64,000 bases of DNA from Solirubrobacterales bacterium (lineage in GTDB: Bacteria; Actinomycetota; Thermoleophilia; Solirubrobacterales; JACPNS01): assembly GCA_016185345.1 (NCBI GenBank), contig JACPNS010000021.1:1-64000 (forward strand), in the 5' to 3' direction. A model generated the notes under the pieces. It was not told the DNA's origin. It ran no database searches and saw nothing but the letters and a program-made list of their open reading frames with translations. The translations under genes were made by a program, and so were the position numbers. Shown one piece after another: positions 7,301 through 17,195 of this stretch; the stretch's first letter is position 1, and each line of letters starts with the position of its first letter.

Positions 7301-8976
7301 TGGCCGGGATAGACGACTCCGAGTACATCGAGCTGTTTCTCGCCGAGGCGCGCGAGAACCTCGAAACGCTGAACACGGCGATCGTCGGCGTAGAGGCCGA
7401 CCCGACAGACACAGCGAACGTGGACGTCGTCTTCCGCGTGGCTCACTCAGTCAAGGGCATGGCCGCGACGATGGGTTACGACCACATCGCGCACCTCACC
7501 CACGCCATGGAAGACGTCTTCGCCCTGCTTCGCGAGCGCGCCGGCGGACTGCACCGCGAGGCGATCGACGTGCTGTTCGAGTGCATGGACATGCTCTCGA
7601 AGATGGTCGATGAGGTCGCCGAGCACGGCGAGAGCCGCACCGACCCGACCGCTCTTGAATCCGACCTTCGCGGTCTGCTGCGCGATCGCGATGACTCGGC
7701 CGGGCCCGAAGTTCGCGCTGCGGTTGCCGAAGCAGTAGTGGCCGACGTGCTTGTCGCCGATCAGCCCGCAGACCTGGTCGGCGCCGCCGTCAAGGACGCC
7801 CAGTCGCGCGCGACCGTGCGCGTCGAAGCTGCACGCCTGGACACGCTTTTGCACATGATCGGCGAGCTGGTGGTGCGCCGCTCGGCCGTCGAGCAGCTCG
7901 CGATCGAGAACGGCGACACTCGCCTTGTAGCCGCTGTTGGTGAATTGACCCGCGCCTCGCAGTCGGTGCAGGACATGGTCATGCGTGTGCGCATGGTGCC
8001 GATAGACACCGCTTTTGCCCGCCTGCCGCGGCTCGTGCGTGACCTTTCGCATCAGCTGGGCAAAGAAGTCCACCTCGAGATCGAGGGTCGCGACACCGAG
8101 CTTGACCGCACCGCGGTGGACGCGCTTGTCGAGCCTCTGATGCACCTCGTGCGCAACGCGATCGACCACGGAATCGAAATGCCCGACGTGCGCAAGAAGG
8201 CAAAGAAGCCAGAAGCCGGAAACCTCTTGATCGCCGCGCGGCACGAAGGCGGTGAGGTCGTCATCGCGATCACCGATGATGGCGCCGGCATCAACAACGA
8301 GGCCGTCGTGGCCCGCGCCCGCGAGCGCGGAATCATCGGCACGGACGACCTCGACAACGACCAGGCGATCGAACTGCTCTTCACTCCCGGATTCTCGACC
8401 CGCGCCGAGGTGACCGACGTTTCCGGTCGCGGCGTCGGCATGGATGCGGTCAGGTCGGCCGTGCGCGGCTTCGGTGGCGACGTCTCGGTGCGCTCGGAGT
8501 TCGGCAAAGGTACGACCACGGAACTGCGTATGCCTTTGACTCTGGCGATTCTTCCGGCGCTGGTCGTGAAGGCCGGCGGCGACTCCTACGCACTGCAGCT
8601 CGATCGGGTCGATCGCACCTTCAAGCTCGAGGAAGTCACCCTCACCACAACGGTCGGTCAGCCAGTCGCGATCTTTGATGAAGGGGCGATGCCAGTGGTC
8701 AATCTGGCGGAGTCATTCAATCGAGAGTCCGCATTTGGTACCCCACAGTTCATGGTCACAGTTCGCTCTGCCGATAGACAACTTGCTCTCGTGGTCGACG
8801 AAATGGTCGGTCGTCGCGAGCTCGTCACCCGCCCTGTTCCCGAGAGGATTCGCAGGGATTCGCCGGTCTCCGGTGGAGCGGTGTTGGCGAGCGGTGAGAT
8901 CGCCTTCATTGTCGATTGCGAGGAGCTGATTCGCCGGACGCTCATCGAGCCAGTACACAGTGGCTCACGCCAGTAG
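7300..8976 (+). CDS. cheA: Chemotaxis sensor histidine kinase CheA
   Basis: A 558-residue kinase that autophosphorylates in receptor arrays and passes phosphate to CheY and CheB. P1 (1-105) holds the phosphorylated His49 in VFRVAHSVKGMAATMGY. Only a 60-residue, Ala/Val-rich linker follows, so the CheY-binding P2 domain seems absent. P3 dimerisation (about 168-235) begins TVRVEAARLDTLLHMIGELV. P4 ATPase (about 236-410) shows the N box LVRNAIDHGIE, G1 DDGAGI and G2 GRGVGMDAV. P5, the CheW-like domain (about 415-550), binds receptors and CheW. Its ATG shares one base with the cheR stop (TGATG), so translation is coupled. Confidence 0.95.
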   Translation: MAGIDDSEYIELFLAEARENLETLNTAIVGVEADPTDTANVDVVFRVAHSVKGMAATMGYDHIAHLTHAMEDVFALLRERAGGLHREAIDVLFECMDMLSKMVDEVAEHGESRTDPTALESDLRGLLRDRDDSAGPEVRAAVAEAVVADVLVADQPADLVGAAVKDAQSRATVRVEAARLDTLLHMIGELVVRRSAVEQLAIENGDTRLVAAVGELTRASQSVQDMVMRVRMVPIDTAFARLPRLVRDLSHQLGKEVHLEIEGRDTELDRTAVDALVEPLMHLVRNAIDHGIEMPDVRKKAKKPEAGNLLIAARHEGGEVVIAITDDGAGINNEAVVARARERGIIGTDDLDNDQAIELLFTPGFSTRAEVTDVSGRGVGMDAVRSAVRGFGGDVSVRSEFGKGTTTELRMPLTLAILPALVVKAGGDSYALQLDRVDRTFKLEEVTLTTTVGQPVAIFDEGAMPVVNLAESFNRESAFGTPQFMVTVRSADRQLALVVDEMVGRRELVTRPVPERIRRDSPVSGGAVLASGEIAFIVDCEELIRRTLIEPVHSGSRQ

Positions 8977-8998
8977 AACGAGCAGATCAAGAGGACAC

Positions 8999-9619
8999 AT
9001 GAACATGCTGATGCCGCTGGGAGAGCCAGCTCCGCCAATTTCAGACGAACAGCAGAAAGCCCTGAGTGCCGTCGCAGAGACAATCTCGGACAAGGCCACT
9101 GACGCTTTCTCAAAACTTCTGGGCTCGAAGGTCACGGCCAAGGTGCCAGACCTCGAAGTCCTTCCGCTCAGCGAAGCCGTTGACCGCCTGGGTTCGCCCG
9201 GTGAACAGGTCACCGCCGCCTGGCTGCCGGTCGTCGGTCAGATCGAGGCCAGCGTGTTGCTGCTCTTCGATCCCGCCGGCGAAAAGCAGATTTACGACGC
9301 GCTGGGCTTGGAGCCGTACACCGAGATGGCGCGTTCGGCGCTGCAGGAGATGGCCAACATCATCGGCACGCAATACGTCTTTGGAATCGCAGAATCATGC
9401 GGGCTGACCTTCGAGCCCGAGCCTCCCGAGGTGTCCGAAGGAATGCTTGGTGCCGTGCTTTCCACGGTCTTGGCAATGTCCACGGTGGTCACCAATTACG
9501 CAGTGCTCGTTGACACACAACTGACAGTGGAGAAGAGTGACTGCATCGTGCGGTTCCTCTTCATCCCCAGCGACACAAGCGTCGAAGCTCTGATCGAGAA
9601 CATCGGCAAAGACGCATGA
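8999..9619 (+). CDS. cheC: CheC-family chemotaxis phosphatase
   Basis: A 206-residue CheC/FliY-family protein that dephosphorylates CheY-P and binds CheD. One active-site helix is intact: SALQEMANIIG (S/D-x3-E-x2-N pattern). The symmetry-related second site, MLGAVLSTVLAMSTVV, lacks the Glu-Asn pair, so this is a one-site CheC. I chose ATG 8999 (GAGGA just upstream); 9005 or 9011 give a better spacing and 8960, inside cheA, is less likely. Its end overlaps cheD (ATGA at 9616), which fits the known CheC-CheD partnership. Confidence 0.85.
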   Translation: MNMLMPLGEPAPPISDEQQKALSAVAETISDKATDAFSKLLGSKVTAKVPDLEVLPLSEAVDRLGSPGEQVTAAWLPVVGQIEASVLLLFDPAGEKQIYDALGLEPYTEMARSALQEMANIIGTQYVFGIAESCGLTFEPEPPEVSEGMLGAVLSTVLAMSTVVTNYAVLVDTQLTVEKSDCIVRFLFIPSDTSVEALIENIGKDA

Positions 9620-10245
9620 GCGGGTCCGCGGCCTCTTCCGCGGTCAACCTGATTCCTGTACGGATGGGTGAAATGGCCGTATCACGCGACAAGCGCGACG
9701 TCATCTCAGTGGTCGGGTTGGGTTCCTGCGTAGCTGTCGTGCTCGTCGCGCCCGAGAAGCGCGCCGTCGCGCTGGCGCACGTCGTGTTGCCCGAGGCGCG
9801 CATGACCGGTGGCCGAGAGGCGCCTCCTGGCAAGTTTGCAGACACCGCGATCCCCGCGATGCTCTACGCGATGCGCTCGCTGCGCGTGAAGGCCGAAGAC
9901 GTCTACGCCGTGCTCGTCGGCGGCGCCACGATGTTTGGTCACACACACTCGAGCAAGCTGGCGGGCGTCGGTGATCGTAATATCGAGGCCGCTCGCACGC
10001 AACTTGCGCGTCACGGCATCGGCATCTCATCGGAGGACGTTGGCGGGATCAGCGGCCGCAGTGTGCACGCATCTGTCGCGGATCTTGAGGTCTTTGTGCG
10101 CAGCGGCGCAGGTGAGCCGCTGAAACTGAAGGGGTCAGACAAGCCGCTCGCGGTAAAGGTTTCCGAGGTCGAGGCCGATCTGACTCAAGAGCCGTTTCCG
10201 GATGACATCTGGAACTCGGCCGACCCGGTCCAACAAACCTCGTAG
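9616..10245 (+). CDS. cheD: Chemoreceptor glutamine deamidase CheD
   Basis: A 209-residue CheD. It converts specific receptor glutamines to glutamates and takes part in CheC/CheD adaptation. The catalytic Cys38 lies in VVGLGSCVAV and His55 in ALAHVVLPE, matching the Cys-His pair of the papain-like CheD fold. GGATMF and GDRNIEAAR are further family motifs. The last 45 residues are a longer tail than usual. Start ATG 9616 overlaps the cheC stop by four bases. Confidence 0.93.
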   Translation: MSGSAASSAVNLIPVRMGEMAVSRDKRDVISVVGLGSCVAVVLVAPEKRAVALAHVVLPEARMTGGREAPPGKFADTAIPAMLYAMRSLRVKAEDVYAVLVGGATMFGHTHSSKLAGVGDRNIEAARTQLARHGIGISSEDVGGISGRSVHASVADLEVFVRSGAGEPLKLKGSDKPLAVKVSEVEADLTQEPFPDDIWNSADPVQQTS

Positions 10246-10262
10246 GAAGCTCGCTACTCAAG

Positions 10263-10625
10263 ATGGCAACTGTTCTAATCGCCGACGACTCCATGTTCAT
10301 GCGCAAGCGCCTGAATGACATCCTCACCGGAGAGGGTCACGACGTCATTGCTGAAGCAGAAGACGGCAACGAGGCGATCAACCTCTATGGCCGACTCCAG
10401 CCCGAGCTCGTGATGCTCGACATCACGATGCCCGAGCGAAACGGCATGGGCGCACTCAACCACATCATGGCCACCTCACCCGAGGCGCGCGTGATCATGT
10501 GCAGCGCGCTCGGTGAAGAGACCGTCGTCAAGGAGTGCATCGACACGGGCGCCAAGGCCTTCGTGGTCAAGCCGTTCGATCCTGAAGAAGTTCTCAGCGC
10601 CGTCGGCGACGCGCTGGCCGCCTGA
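10263..10625 (+). CDS. cheY: Chemotaxis response regulator CheY
   Basis: A 120-residue single receiver domain that carries the chemotaxis signal from CheA to its target (normally the flagellar motor). Acidic residues D8 and D9, phospho-acceptor D53 in VMLDITMP, S81 and K103 in VVKPF are all present. There is no output domain. It follows cheD by 17 bases and closes the first run of che genes before the receptor array. Because no flagellar genes are in the window, its final target is not shown here. Confidence 0.93.
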   Translation: MATVLIADDSMFMRKRLNDILTGEGHDVIAEAEDGNEAINLYGRLQPELVMLDITMPERNGMGALNHIMATSPEARVIMCSALGEETVVKECIDTGAKAFVVKPFDPEEVLSAVGDALAA

Positions 10626-10675
10626 CCGCGCCCTTCGAGAACCAACTGCACGGTAGGTAGGGGTAACGCCCACCG

Positions 10676-10681
10676 GGCCGA
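10676..10681 (+). promoter_or_regulatory. GGCCGA box before receptor pair 1 (candidate promoter element)
   Basis: GGCCGAACTA lies 53 bases before ATG 10735 in the 109-base gap after cheY. Similar GGCCGA boxes occur in the only two other real gaps of the array (13615 before cheW, 17142 before pair 3). They resemble the -10 half of flagellar sigma-28 promoters (GCCGATAA). The -35 TAAA half is not convincing, so the assignment is tentative. Confidence 0.25.
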
Positions 10682-10734
10682 ACTATCGAGTACGTGGACC
10701 CTGTCCGGCGACGGCCAGCTCACGCGTACTCGCG

Positions 10735-12174
10735 ATGAATCAACAAATACCAAACGCGCCCGAGCTCACAACGGCGCAACGCCTGCTCCCGCAATGGTTC
10801 CTGGACCTTGACGCTGCGCGTAAGCCGTACGTGATCGTCGGCATCGTGCTGATCGGCACGCTGCCTCTTCTCGTGCTAGCAATGGTTGCCGCGGCGGATC
10901 TCACGACCGAGATCGACGCCCTGAATCTTCTGCTCGCCCAGCCCGAGGCGAGCCTGACCGAGATCAATGCAGCTTCAACCGCGATCCACGACGATTACAC
11001 GCGCTACGCGGTCGGCATTCTTGGTGCGATCATCTGGGCGATAGTCGTGGCCGTGGGCGGAGCGAGAATCTCCGCGCAGGTTGCGACGGACTGGGTCGGT
11101 GGCCTGACCAGCGCGGCCAGGAGAATCGCCGACGGCGACCTCGGCGTGGTGATCCAGCGCGACAACAACAGCCAGGTCGGCGACATCCAGGAGTCGATGG
11201 GCAAGATGGTCGCGAGCTTCCGCGCAACGGTCACCCGGATCGAAAGGGCGGCCTCCGAGCTGACTGATTCCGCGACGGCGATGGCCGAGACCTCCGACAG
11301 CTCTGGCCGCGCGATCGGCGAGGTGGCGCAGTCGATCAGCTCGATCAGCGAAGGCGCGTCTCATCAGGTCGCGCTGATCACGGCGGCCTCAGATGTCGTC
11401 GCGCAGATCGAGTCGGCTGTTGTAGAAACCGCCAACAACGCTTCGGCGGCGCAGCAGGAAAGCGCGCAGACCGAAAAGCTGACAGAGACCGGCGTCGATC
11501 GAGCAACCGAGATCCAGGCCGCGATGGAGACGGTTCGCGGCGCGACGCACTCAACGGTCGAGATGGTCCGATCGCTCAGCGAGACATCGGCGAACATTGA
11601 CGAGATCGTCCGCTCGATCACGTCGATCTCGGGCCAGACCAACCTCCTCGCACTGAACGCGGCGATTGAGGCCGCACGTGCCGGCGAGCAGGGCCGAGGC
11701 TTTGCAGTTGTGGCAGAGGAAGTCCGCAAACTCGCCGAGGACTCGCAATCCTCCGCCGAGGGAATCGCCGAACTGATCGAGTCGATCCAGTCGCAAACCG
11801 TGCAGGCCGTCGCCGCGATGGAAGAGGGCATGGCCACTGTCGACAGTGGCTTTGAAGCGGTCAACCGCAACCGTCAACTGTTCTTTGACATCAGCGGAGC
11901 GGTGCGGATGTTTCACGAGAGCTCAGTTGAGATCGCCGGCCTTGCGCATTCAATCGCCACCGACGCGGGTCGCGTCCGCGAGCGCATCGAAGAGGTCGCC
12001 TCGGTCGCCGAGGAGTCGAGCGCTTCGACCGAAGAGGTCTCGGCATCGACTGAAGAGACTTCGGCATCCTCACAGCAGCTGACCGCCGCAGCCCAGCGCG
12101 TCTCTCAGACCGCAGTTTCACTTATGGAACTGGCCAGTCGCTTCAGCGTCGATCAAGGGCGAGGCGAGGCATGA
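10735..12174 (+). CDS. Methyl-accepting chemotaxis protein, class A, pair 1
   Basis: A 479-residue membrane chemoreceptor. TM1 spans about 32-54 and TM2 about 91-112, leaving an extracellular loop of only about 36 residues. A HAMP domain (about 113-165, with ADGDL and QVGDIQES) and a long coiled-coil signalling domain follow. The hairpin tip near residue 305 reads [18 protein letters not shown] then [15 protein letters not shown], which binds CheA/CheW. No C-terminal CheR-docking pentapeptide is seen. The N-terminus ([15 protein letters not shown]) is shared with the other two class A receptors. Its stop overlaps the class B partner by ATGA. Confidence 0.93.
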   Translation: MNQQIPNAPELTTAQRLLPQWFLDLDAARKPYVIVGIVLIGTLPLLVLAMVAAADLTTEIDALNLLLAQPEASLTEINAASTAIHDDYTRYAVGILGAIIWAIVVAVGGARISAQVATDWVGGLTSAARRIADGDLGVVIQRDNNSQVGDIQESMGKMVASFRATVTRIERAASELTDSATAMAETSDSSGRAIGEVAQSISSISEGASHQVALITAASDVVAQIESAVVETANNASAAQQESAQTEKLTETGVDRATEIQAAMETVRGATHSTVEMVRSLSETSANIDEIVRSITSISGQTNLLALNAAIEAARAGEQGRGFAVVAEEVRKLAEDSQSSAEGIAELIESIQSQTVQAVAAMEEGMATVDSGFEAVNRNRQLFFDISGAVRMFHESSVEIAGLAHSIATDAGRVRERIEEVASVAEESSASTEEVSASTEETSASSQQLTAAAQRVSQTAVSLMELASRFSVDQGRGEA

Positions 12175-13577
12175 GGCGCTGGATGCAGTCGGTCCCGCTC
12201 AAGCGGGCGTACACGGTTTCGACGCTTGGATACACGCTGCCGCTGCTGTTGGTGGCATTGCTGCTCGTTTTCGTCGCGCGCGGAGCCGTTTCGGCGACGG
12301 ATGACATAGCCGCCCAAGCCGAACTGACCGCAAAGAACGGCACCGTCCAAACTGCGCAGCTCACGGCCGAACCGAGCTTCCTCGACGTCTCCAAGGAATT
12401 CGCGCTGATCACGCTGATCACGGCCTTGCTCGGCGGGATGGTCACCAAGGTAATGCTGACCAATGTGCTGATGAAGGAGACCTACAAGCTCGTCGACGCC
12501 ACCCGCACTGCGGCAGGCGGCGACCTGCGCCCCGAAATCGACGTGAACATGACAAACGAGTACGGCATGTTGCAGGCGAGCGTTCGCGATCTCTTCGGCG
12601 CGTTCCGAACGACGATCAGCCGGATTGAATCCGCTGCACTCGAGATGCGCGACGCCGCAAACGAGATGACGCACACTTCGGACGAATCCGGCCGCGCGAT
12701 CGGCGAGGTCGCGGTCGCCATTGGCGCGATCAGCGAGGGAGCCTCCCACCAGTCCGGACTGATCATCGACGTCTCGGACGTGATGGTCGACATTGAGCGC
12801 ACGATCACAGACGCGTCCGAACACGCGGCCGAAGCGCAGCGCCAGAGTGCCGATACGGAGAATCTTGCCGAACAGGGTGTGCAGGCCGCCTCCGAAGTGC
12901 TCGAGGCGATGCAGGCCGTACGTGAAGAATCGTTGGCCACGGCCGCTGTGATCCGCGAACTCGGAGAGAAGTCATCAAGTATCGATCAGATCGTCGGCGC
13001 GATCGGTGACATCGCTCAGCAGACCAACATGCTCGCGCTGAATGCCGCAATCGAAGCCGCACGCGCCGGCGAGGCCGGACGCGGTTTCGGCAACGTCGCC
13101 GGCGAAGTCCGAGCATTGGCCGACGACGCCCAGACCTCGGCCGCCCAGATCACCTTGTTGGTGGCTCAGATCCAGCAACAGACCGGCGCGGCCGTGGGAG
13201 CGATGGAAGAAGCGGTGGTTGCGGTCGAGGCCGGTTTCGAGACGATCAACTCCAACCGCCAGACGTTCTTTGACATCAGCAGCGCCGTGCACAGCCTGCA
13301 CGAGGGCGCAGCCGAAGTAAGCGAGCTGGCCGCGGGCATTGCGCTTGGTGCGGGCCAGGTGCGCGAGCAGATCGAAGAGGTCGCCGCCGTGGCGGAGCAG
13401 TCGAGCGCCTCAACTGAACAAGTCTCTGCGGCGACCGAAGAGACTTCGGCCGGGGCCCAGGATGTGAGCGACGCCGCTCAGCGCGTGGCGCAGACGGCGT
13501 ACAACCTCGCCGAGTTGGCCGGACGCTTTGAACTGCCGACGGGATTCGCGAACAGAAAACCAAGAACTGACGAGTGA
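12171..13577 (+). CDS. Methyl-accepting chemotaxis protein, class B, pair 1
   Basis: A 468-residue chemoreceptor co-translated with its class A neighbour (4-base overlap). TM1 is about 14-36, the extracellular loop about 40 residues, TM2 about 78-97. The HAMP region differs from class A ([17 protein letters not shown]). The tip near residue 286 reads [18 protein letters not shown] then [15 protein letters not shown]. The Leu-to-Met and VV-to-NV changes, and loss of the Lys after EVR, are shared by all class B receptors here. Two Gly replacements (GEAG, VAGEV) make this the most divergent tip of the set. No docking pentapeptide is visible at the C-terminus. Confidence 0.92.
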   Translation: MRRWMQSVPLKRAYTVSTLGYTLPLLLVALLLVFVARGAVSATDDIAAQAELTAKNGTVQTAQLTAEPSFLDVSKEFALITLITALLGGMVTKVMLTNVLMKETYKLVDATRTAAGGDLRPEIDVNMTNEYGMLQASVRDLFGAFRTTISRIESAALEMRDAANEMTHTSDESGRAIGEVAVAIGAISEGASHQSGLIIDVSDVMVDIERTITDASEHAAEAQRQSADTENLAEQGVQAASEVLEAMQAVREESLATAAVIRELGEKSSSIDQIVGAIGDIAQQTNMLALNAAIEAARAGEAGRGFGNVAGEVRALADDAQTSAAQITLLVAQIQQQTGAAVGAMEEAVVAVEAGFETINSNRQTFFDISSAVHSLHEGAAEVSELAAGIALGAGQVREQIEEVAAVAEQSSASTEQVSAATEETSAGAQDVSDAAQRVAQTAYNLAELAGRFELPTGFANRKPRTDE

Positions 13578-13614
13578 AGAAACCTACTCCAGCGTTCAAC
13601 ATTCCGGGCGCAAC

Positions 13615-13620
13615 GGCCGA
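13615..13620 (+). promoter_or_regulatory. GGCCGA box before cheW (candidate promoter element)
   Basis: GGCCGATAG is the best match among the three to a sigma-28 -10 box (7 of 8 bases of GCCGATAA). It is placed 67 bases upstream of the preferred cheW start GTG 13688, which would make the segment 13578-13687 a leader and not coding. The -35 side (TTCAAC) is weak. Confidence 0.3.
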
Positions 13621-13687
13621 TAGAGCAGCAGGGGATGGCAGCAGACAAGAAGTATTCGTAGGAACAACGCCCCAGAGGACACTCACC

Positions 13688-14188
13688 GTGAGCTCCACAG
13701 CAGAAGGCACAATCGCCCGGCAACTCGTCGTTTTCGTACTCGGAAACGAGGAATACGCGCTGCCGATCCAGACCGTCCAGGAAGTGATTCGCTTCCAGCA
13801 CCCGCGCGCAGTCTCAAGCTCGGACCCGTCGCTTCTTGGCGTGATCAATCTTCGTGGCCGCATCGTGCCCGTGCACGACGTTCGGCCTCAATTGAACATC
13901 ATTCACGATCCTCTTCCGGCGCCCGGCACGCTGGACGCCGACGGCGAAGAGGCAGACGACGACGAGAAGATCGTTCTGGTCAACATTGACGACCGCATGG
14001 CCGGTGTTGTGGTGGACGACGTTTCCGAGGTGCTGAACGTCGAGGCCAAAGAGTTTGAGGACCTGCCCGCGTCGGGCAACGCAGTCGTTGACGGCGTCGT
14101 CAAATCCGGCGACCGCCTGATCATCCTGCTCGACCCACACGCGCTCACCAGCCTCGCCGACGGCGAGCCGGCAGCCATCGCTTCCTGA
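13688..14188 (+). CDS. cheW: Chemotaxis coupling protein CheW
   Basis: A 166-residue scaffold that links CheA to receptors. The CheW beta-barrel starts at [18 protein letters not shown] and continues with [25 protein letters not shown] and a late [13 protein letters not shown]. An acidic insertion ([12 protein letters not shown]) lies in the middle. I chose GTG 13688 because the fold begins right after it and AGAGGA lies 9 bases upstream. A GTG at 13574 overlapping the previous stop would add 38 unconserved residues and cover a possible promoter box (GGCCGATAG at 13615). It sits between receptor pairs 1 and 2. Confidence 0.92.
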   Translation: MSSTAEGTIARQLVVFVLGNEEYALPIQTVQEVIRFQHPRAVSSSDPSLLGVINLRGRIVPVHDVRPQLNIIHDPLPAPGTLDADGEEADDDEKIVLVNIDDRMAGVVVDDVSEVLNVEAKEFEDLPASGNAVVDGVVKSGDRLIILLDPHALTSLADGEPAAIAS

Positions 14189-14192
14189 TCTG

Positions 14193-15698
14193 ATGTCCGA
14201 CCGCAAGCTCGATAGCCGTCGGGGAGCAACGCGACTGCTCCCGTGGTGGTACGTCAACCTCGGCGCCGACCAGAAACGCATTGTCGGCTCCCTCAGCGTT
14301 CTCGGAGGCCTCATTCCGTGTCTGGTGATCGCCTGGATCGCGTCTTCAAACGCGAGTGAGTTTGAAGGCCAAATCGATGCTCTCGTGGCCAGTGGCAAGG
14401 GAACAAAGTCACAATTGCTCGGCCTCAGTTCGCAGATGCAGTCGTCGATCGGACGCACGCAGCTGGCGATGATCATCGGAATGGTCTGGGCGTTCGTGGC
14501 CGCGCTCATCAGCACCCGAATGTCAACGACGTTGTCGCAGAACTGGTTGCGTGCTCTTACCAAGATGACCGACGAGATTGCCGACGGCGACCTCTCGCGC
14601 GAAATCGTGCGCGACAACGAAAGCCACATCGGAGACTTGCAGGAAGCGCTCGGAAAGATGACCGCAAGCTTCCGTGCGACGATCAATCGCATCGAGCTTG
14701 CCGCTGCCGAGTTGCGCGAGGCAGCAGGTGAGATGGTGGACACATCAGGTGAGGCGGGCAACGCAATCGGCGAGGTCGCGCAGTCGATCAGCGCGATCAG
14801 CGAGGGCGCCGCCCACCAGGTTGACCTCGTCACCCACACTTCGGACGTCGTTGGTGAAATCGAGCGCTCCGTCCAGGGCGCCGCTGATCACGCGCAACGC
14901 GCTCAGTCTCAGAGCGCCGACGCCGAGGTCCTCACTGAGGAGGGCGTGCGACGCGCGACCGAGGTCCAGGAAGCCATGGAATCGGTGCGCGAGACGTCTT
15001 TGGCCACGCAGGAGATGATCCGCTCGCTCGGCGAGAAGTCAACGAGTATTGACCTGATCATCCAGTCGATCACCGACATCGCCGAACAGACGAACCTTCT
15101 GGCGTTGAACGCCGCGATCGAAGCAGCTCGCGCCGGCGAACAGGGCCGCGGATTTGCCGTAGTCGCAGAAGAAGTGCGAAAGCTGGCCGAGGATGCGCAG
15201 GAATCCGCAGGCGACATCGCCGAGCTGATCCTGGAGGTGCGCGCTCAGACCGAACAGGCAGTCGTGGCGATGGAAGGCGGAGTCGGAATCGTCGAGCGCG
15301 GCTTCGAGACCGTGAATCTGAATCGCCAGACGTTCTTTGACATCAGCGGATCGGTCCGTGCATTGCACGAAAACTCCGTGGAGATCAGCCAGCTCGCGGG
15401 TGGCATCGCTGCGGATGCTGGCAACGTCCGCAGCCAGATCGAGGAGGTCGCGTCGGTTGCCCAGGAGTCGAGCGCCTCTACCGAGGAGGTCAGCGCGTCA
15501 ACTGAACAGACCTCGGCGGCGGCCCAACAGGTCACGGCTTCTGCCCACCGCGTCTCCGAGACAGCCGAAAACCTCGCGGCGCTCGCCGGTCGATTCAAAC
15601 TCACAAAGGGCCCGGTCCGCCCGATCCAGGCGCAGCGCGCGGCCACGCTCGCTGCAGTCGAGGATGACGAGCGGATGGCAGAGGAGAACGTCGCATGA
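14193..15698 (+). CDS. Methyl-accepting chemotaxis protein, class A, pair 2
   Basis: A 501-residue chemoreceptor. TM1 about 30-51, extracellular loop about 38 residues, TM2 about 90-109, then HAMP ([26 protein letters not shown]) and the signalling coiled coil. The tip near residue 302 is the class A form, [18 protein letters not shown] and [15 protein letters not shown]. It starts four bases after the cheW stop and overlaps the class B partner by ATGA. The acidic C-terminal tail ([11 protein letters not shown]) has no Trp-Phe docking motif. Confidence 0.93.
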   Translation: MSDRKLDSRRGATRLLPWWYVNLGADQKRIVGSLSVLGGLIPCLVIAWIASSNASEFEGQIDALVASGKGTKSQLLGLSSQMQSSIGRTQLAMIIGMVWAFVAALISTRMSTTLSQNWLRALTKMTDEIADGDLSREIVRDNESHIGDLQEALGKMTASFRATINRIELAAAELREAAGEMVDTSGEAGNAIGEVAQSISAISEGAAHQVDLVTHTSDVVGEIERSVQGAADHAQRAQSQSADAEVLTEEGVRRATEVQEAMESVRETSLATQEMIRSLGEKSTSIDLIIQSITDIAEQTNLLALNAAIEAARAGEQGRGFAVVAEEVRKLAEDAQESAGDIAELILEVRAQTEQAVVAMEGGVGIVERGFETVNLNRQTFFDISGSVRALHENSVEISQLAGGIAADAGNVRSQIEEVASVAQESSASTEEVSASTEQTSAAAQQVTASAHRVSETAENLAALAGRFKLTKGPVRPIQAQRAATLAAVEDDERMAEENVA

Positions 15699-17098
15699 GC
15701 ATGTTGCGCAAGCTCTACGTAATGCCGATCGTCCGCGCCTACACGGTCGCACTACTGGTTTCAGCCATTCCGATCCTGCTCATCTCGATCCTCGCCGTAT
15801 ATCTCGTAGGCAAGGGCCAGGGAAACATCAGCGACTTCTCTGCCCAGGTCCAGGGCCTCAATACCGGGGCAAACGAGCCGATTGGGAAGGGCACGATCGA
15901 GAGCGGACCATCGTTCACCGGTGTCGTGCACCCCTGGGTGATCATCGACCTCATTGCAGTGATCGTTGGCGGCATCTTCCTCAAGGTCGTGCTGATCAAG
16001 CCGACCGGCCTGCTCTCGGAGCTTTTGCTCGCCGACGCCCGCGCGGTCGCAGGTGGCGACTTGCGGCCCGAGCCGCACGCTTGGTTCCAGAATGAATACG
16101 GCGACCTTCAGGCGAGCATGGGTCGCATGATCGGATCCTTCCGCACGACAGTGATGCGGATTGAAACCGCGTCGGTCGAGTTGAAGCAGTCGGCCGCCGA
16201 GATGGCTCACACTTCGGACGAGGCCGGAAACGCGATTGGCGAGGTCGCCCAGGCGATCAGCGCGATCAGCGAAGGCGCGTCGCACCAGGTCGACCTGGTC
16301 ACGCGGTCCTCCTACGTGGTCGCCGAGATCGAAGGGCAGATCCGCGACACGACCGAGCACGCCCGCGAGGCGCAGCGGCAGAGCTCGGACACCGAGAAGC
16401 TTTCTGAAGAAGGGCTGCAGCGCGCGGCCGAGGTCCAGCAAGCGATGGAGGCTGTGCGCGAGAGTTCGTTGAGCACTGCGGCGGTGGTGCGTTCGCTGGG
16501 CGAGAAGTCAGCGGACATCGATCAGATCGTCCAGGCGATTCAGGCGATTGCTGCCCAGACCAACATGCTCGCGCTGAACGCTTCGATCGAGGCCGCCCGG
16601 GCTGGCGATCAGGGACGCGGCTTTGCAAACGTTGCGGAAGAGGTGCGCGTGCTCGCTGAGGACGCGCAGACCTCGGCGGAACAAATCGCCACGCTCGTAC
16701 GCGAGATCAAGCTTCAGACCGAGCAGGCAGTGCTGGCGATGGAAGAGGGCGTCGTGCGGGTCGAAAACGGATTCGAAACAGTCAACCGCAATCGCCAGAC
16801 GTTCTTCGACATCGGCGGTGCCGTGCGCGCGTTGCACGTGAGTTCCAACGACATCAGCGAGCTGGCCGAGGGCATTTCAACTGGCACGGCGAAGGTGCGT
16901 AAACAGATCGAGCAGGTCGCGAGCGTTGCTGAGGAGTCGAGCGCGTCAACCGAACAGGTCAGCGCTTCGACTGAGCAGACCTCCGCCGCCGCTCAGGAGG
17001 TTTCGGCCTCGGCGCAGCGGGTCGCGAACACTGCCGCGGCACTCTCGGAGCTGTCGGGTCGCTTCACGCTTCCCGATCGAGATTCACAGGCCGCTTAG
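15695..17098 (+). CDS. Methyl-accepting chemotaxis protein, class B, pair 2
   Basis: A 467-residue chemoreceptor coupled to the preceding class A gene by an ATGA overlap. TM1 about 15-38, an extracellular loop of about 40 residues containing GPSF (also EPSF in pair 1), TM2 about 79-102. HAMP has AGGDLRPE and NEYGDLQAS. The tip is the class B form: [18 protein letters not shown] and [15 protein letters not shown]. It closes the second pair; a 97-base gap with a GGCCGA box follows before pair 3. Confidence 0.92.
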   Translation: MSMLRKLYVMPIVRAYTVALLVSAIPILLISILAVYLVGKGQGNISDFSAQVQGLNTGANEPIGKGTIESGPSFTGVVHPWVIIDLIAVIVGGIFLKVVLIKPTGLLSELLLADARAVAGGDLRPEPHAWFQNEYGDLQASMGRMIGSFRTTVMRIETASVELKQSAAEMAHTSDEAGNAIGEVAQAISAISEGASHQVDLVTRSSYVVAEIEGQIRDTTEHAREAQRQSSDTEKLSEEGLQRAAEVQQAMEAVRESSLSTAAVVRSLGEKSADIDQIVQAIQAIAAQTNMLALNASIEAARAGDQGRGFANVAEEVRVLAEDAQTSAEQIATLVREIKLQTEQAVLAMEEGVVRVENGFETVNRNRQTFFDIGGAVRALHVSSNDISELAEGISTGTAKVRKQIEQVASVAEESSASTEQVSASTEQTSAAAQEVSASAQRVANTAAALSELSGRFTLPDRDSQAA

Positions 17099-17141
17099 TG
17101 ACCGCATAGTTATTTACCGCACTCATGGTATGGCCATGATT

Positions 17142-17147
17142 GGCCGA
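17142..17147 (+). promoter_or_regulatory. GGCCGA box before receptor pair 3 (candidate promoter element)
   Basis: GGCCGACAA lies 48 bases before ATG 17196 in the 97-base gap between pairs 2 and 3. It shares GGCCGA with the two other gap boxes. No firm -35 sequence is visible. Confidence 0.25.
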
Positions 17148-17195
17148 CAAAGTTTGTAATCGGGCCACGGCAGACGCGGCCCAGGGGACAGGTAG

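Noticed and set aside
7447-8244. 265-codon leftward frame inside cheA
   Set aside because: Antisense of the CheA P1-P4 region with no family resemblance.
13574-13687. 38-codon N-terminal extension of CheW from GTG 13574
   Set aside because: The residues are not CheW-like, the ribosome site is poor, and the segment holds a possible promoter box; GTG 13688 starts the fold directly. Kept as an alternative only.
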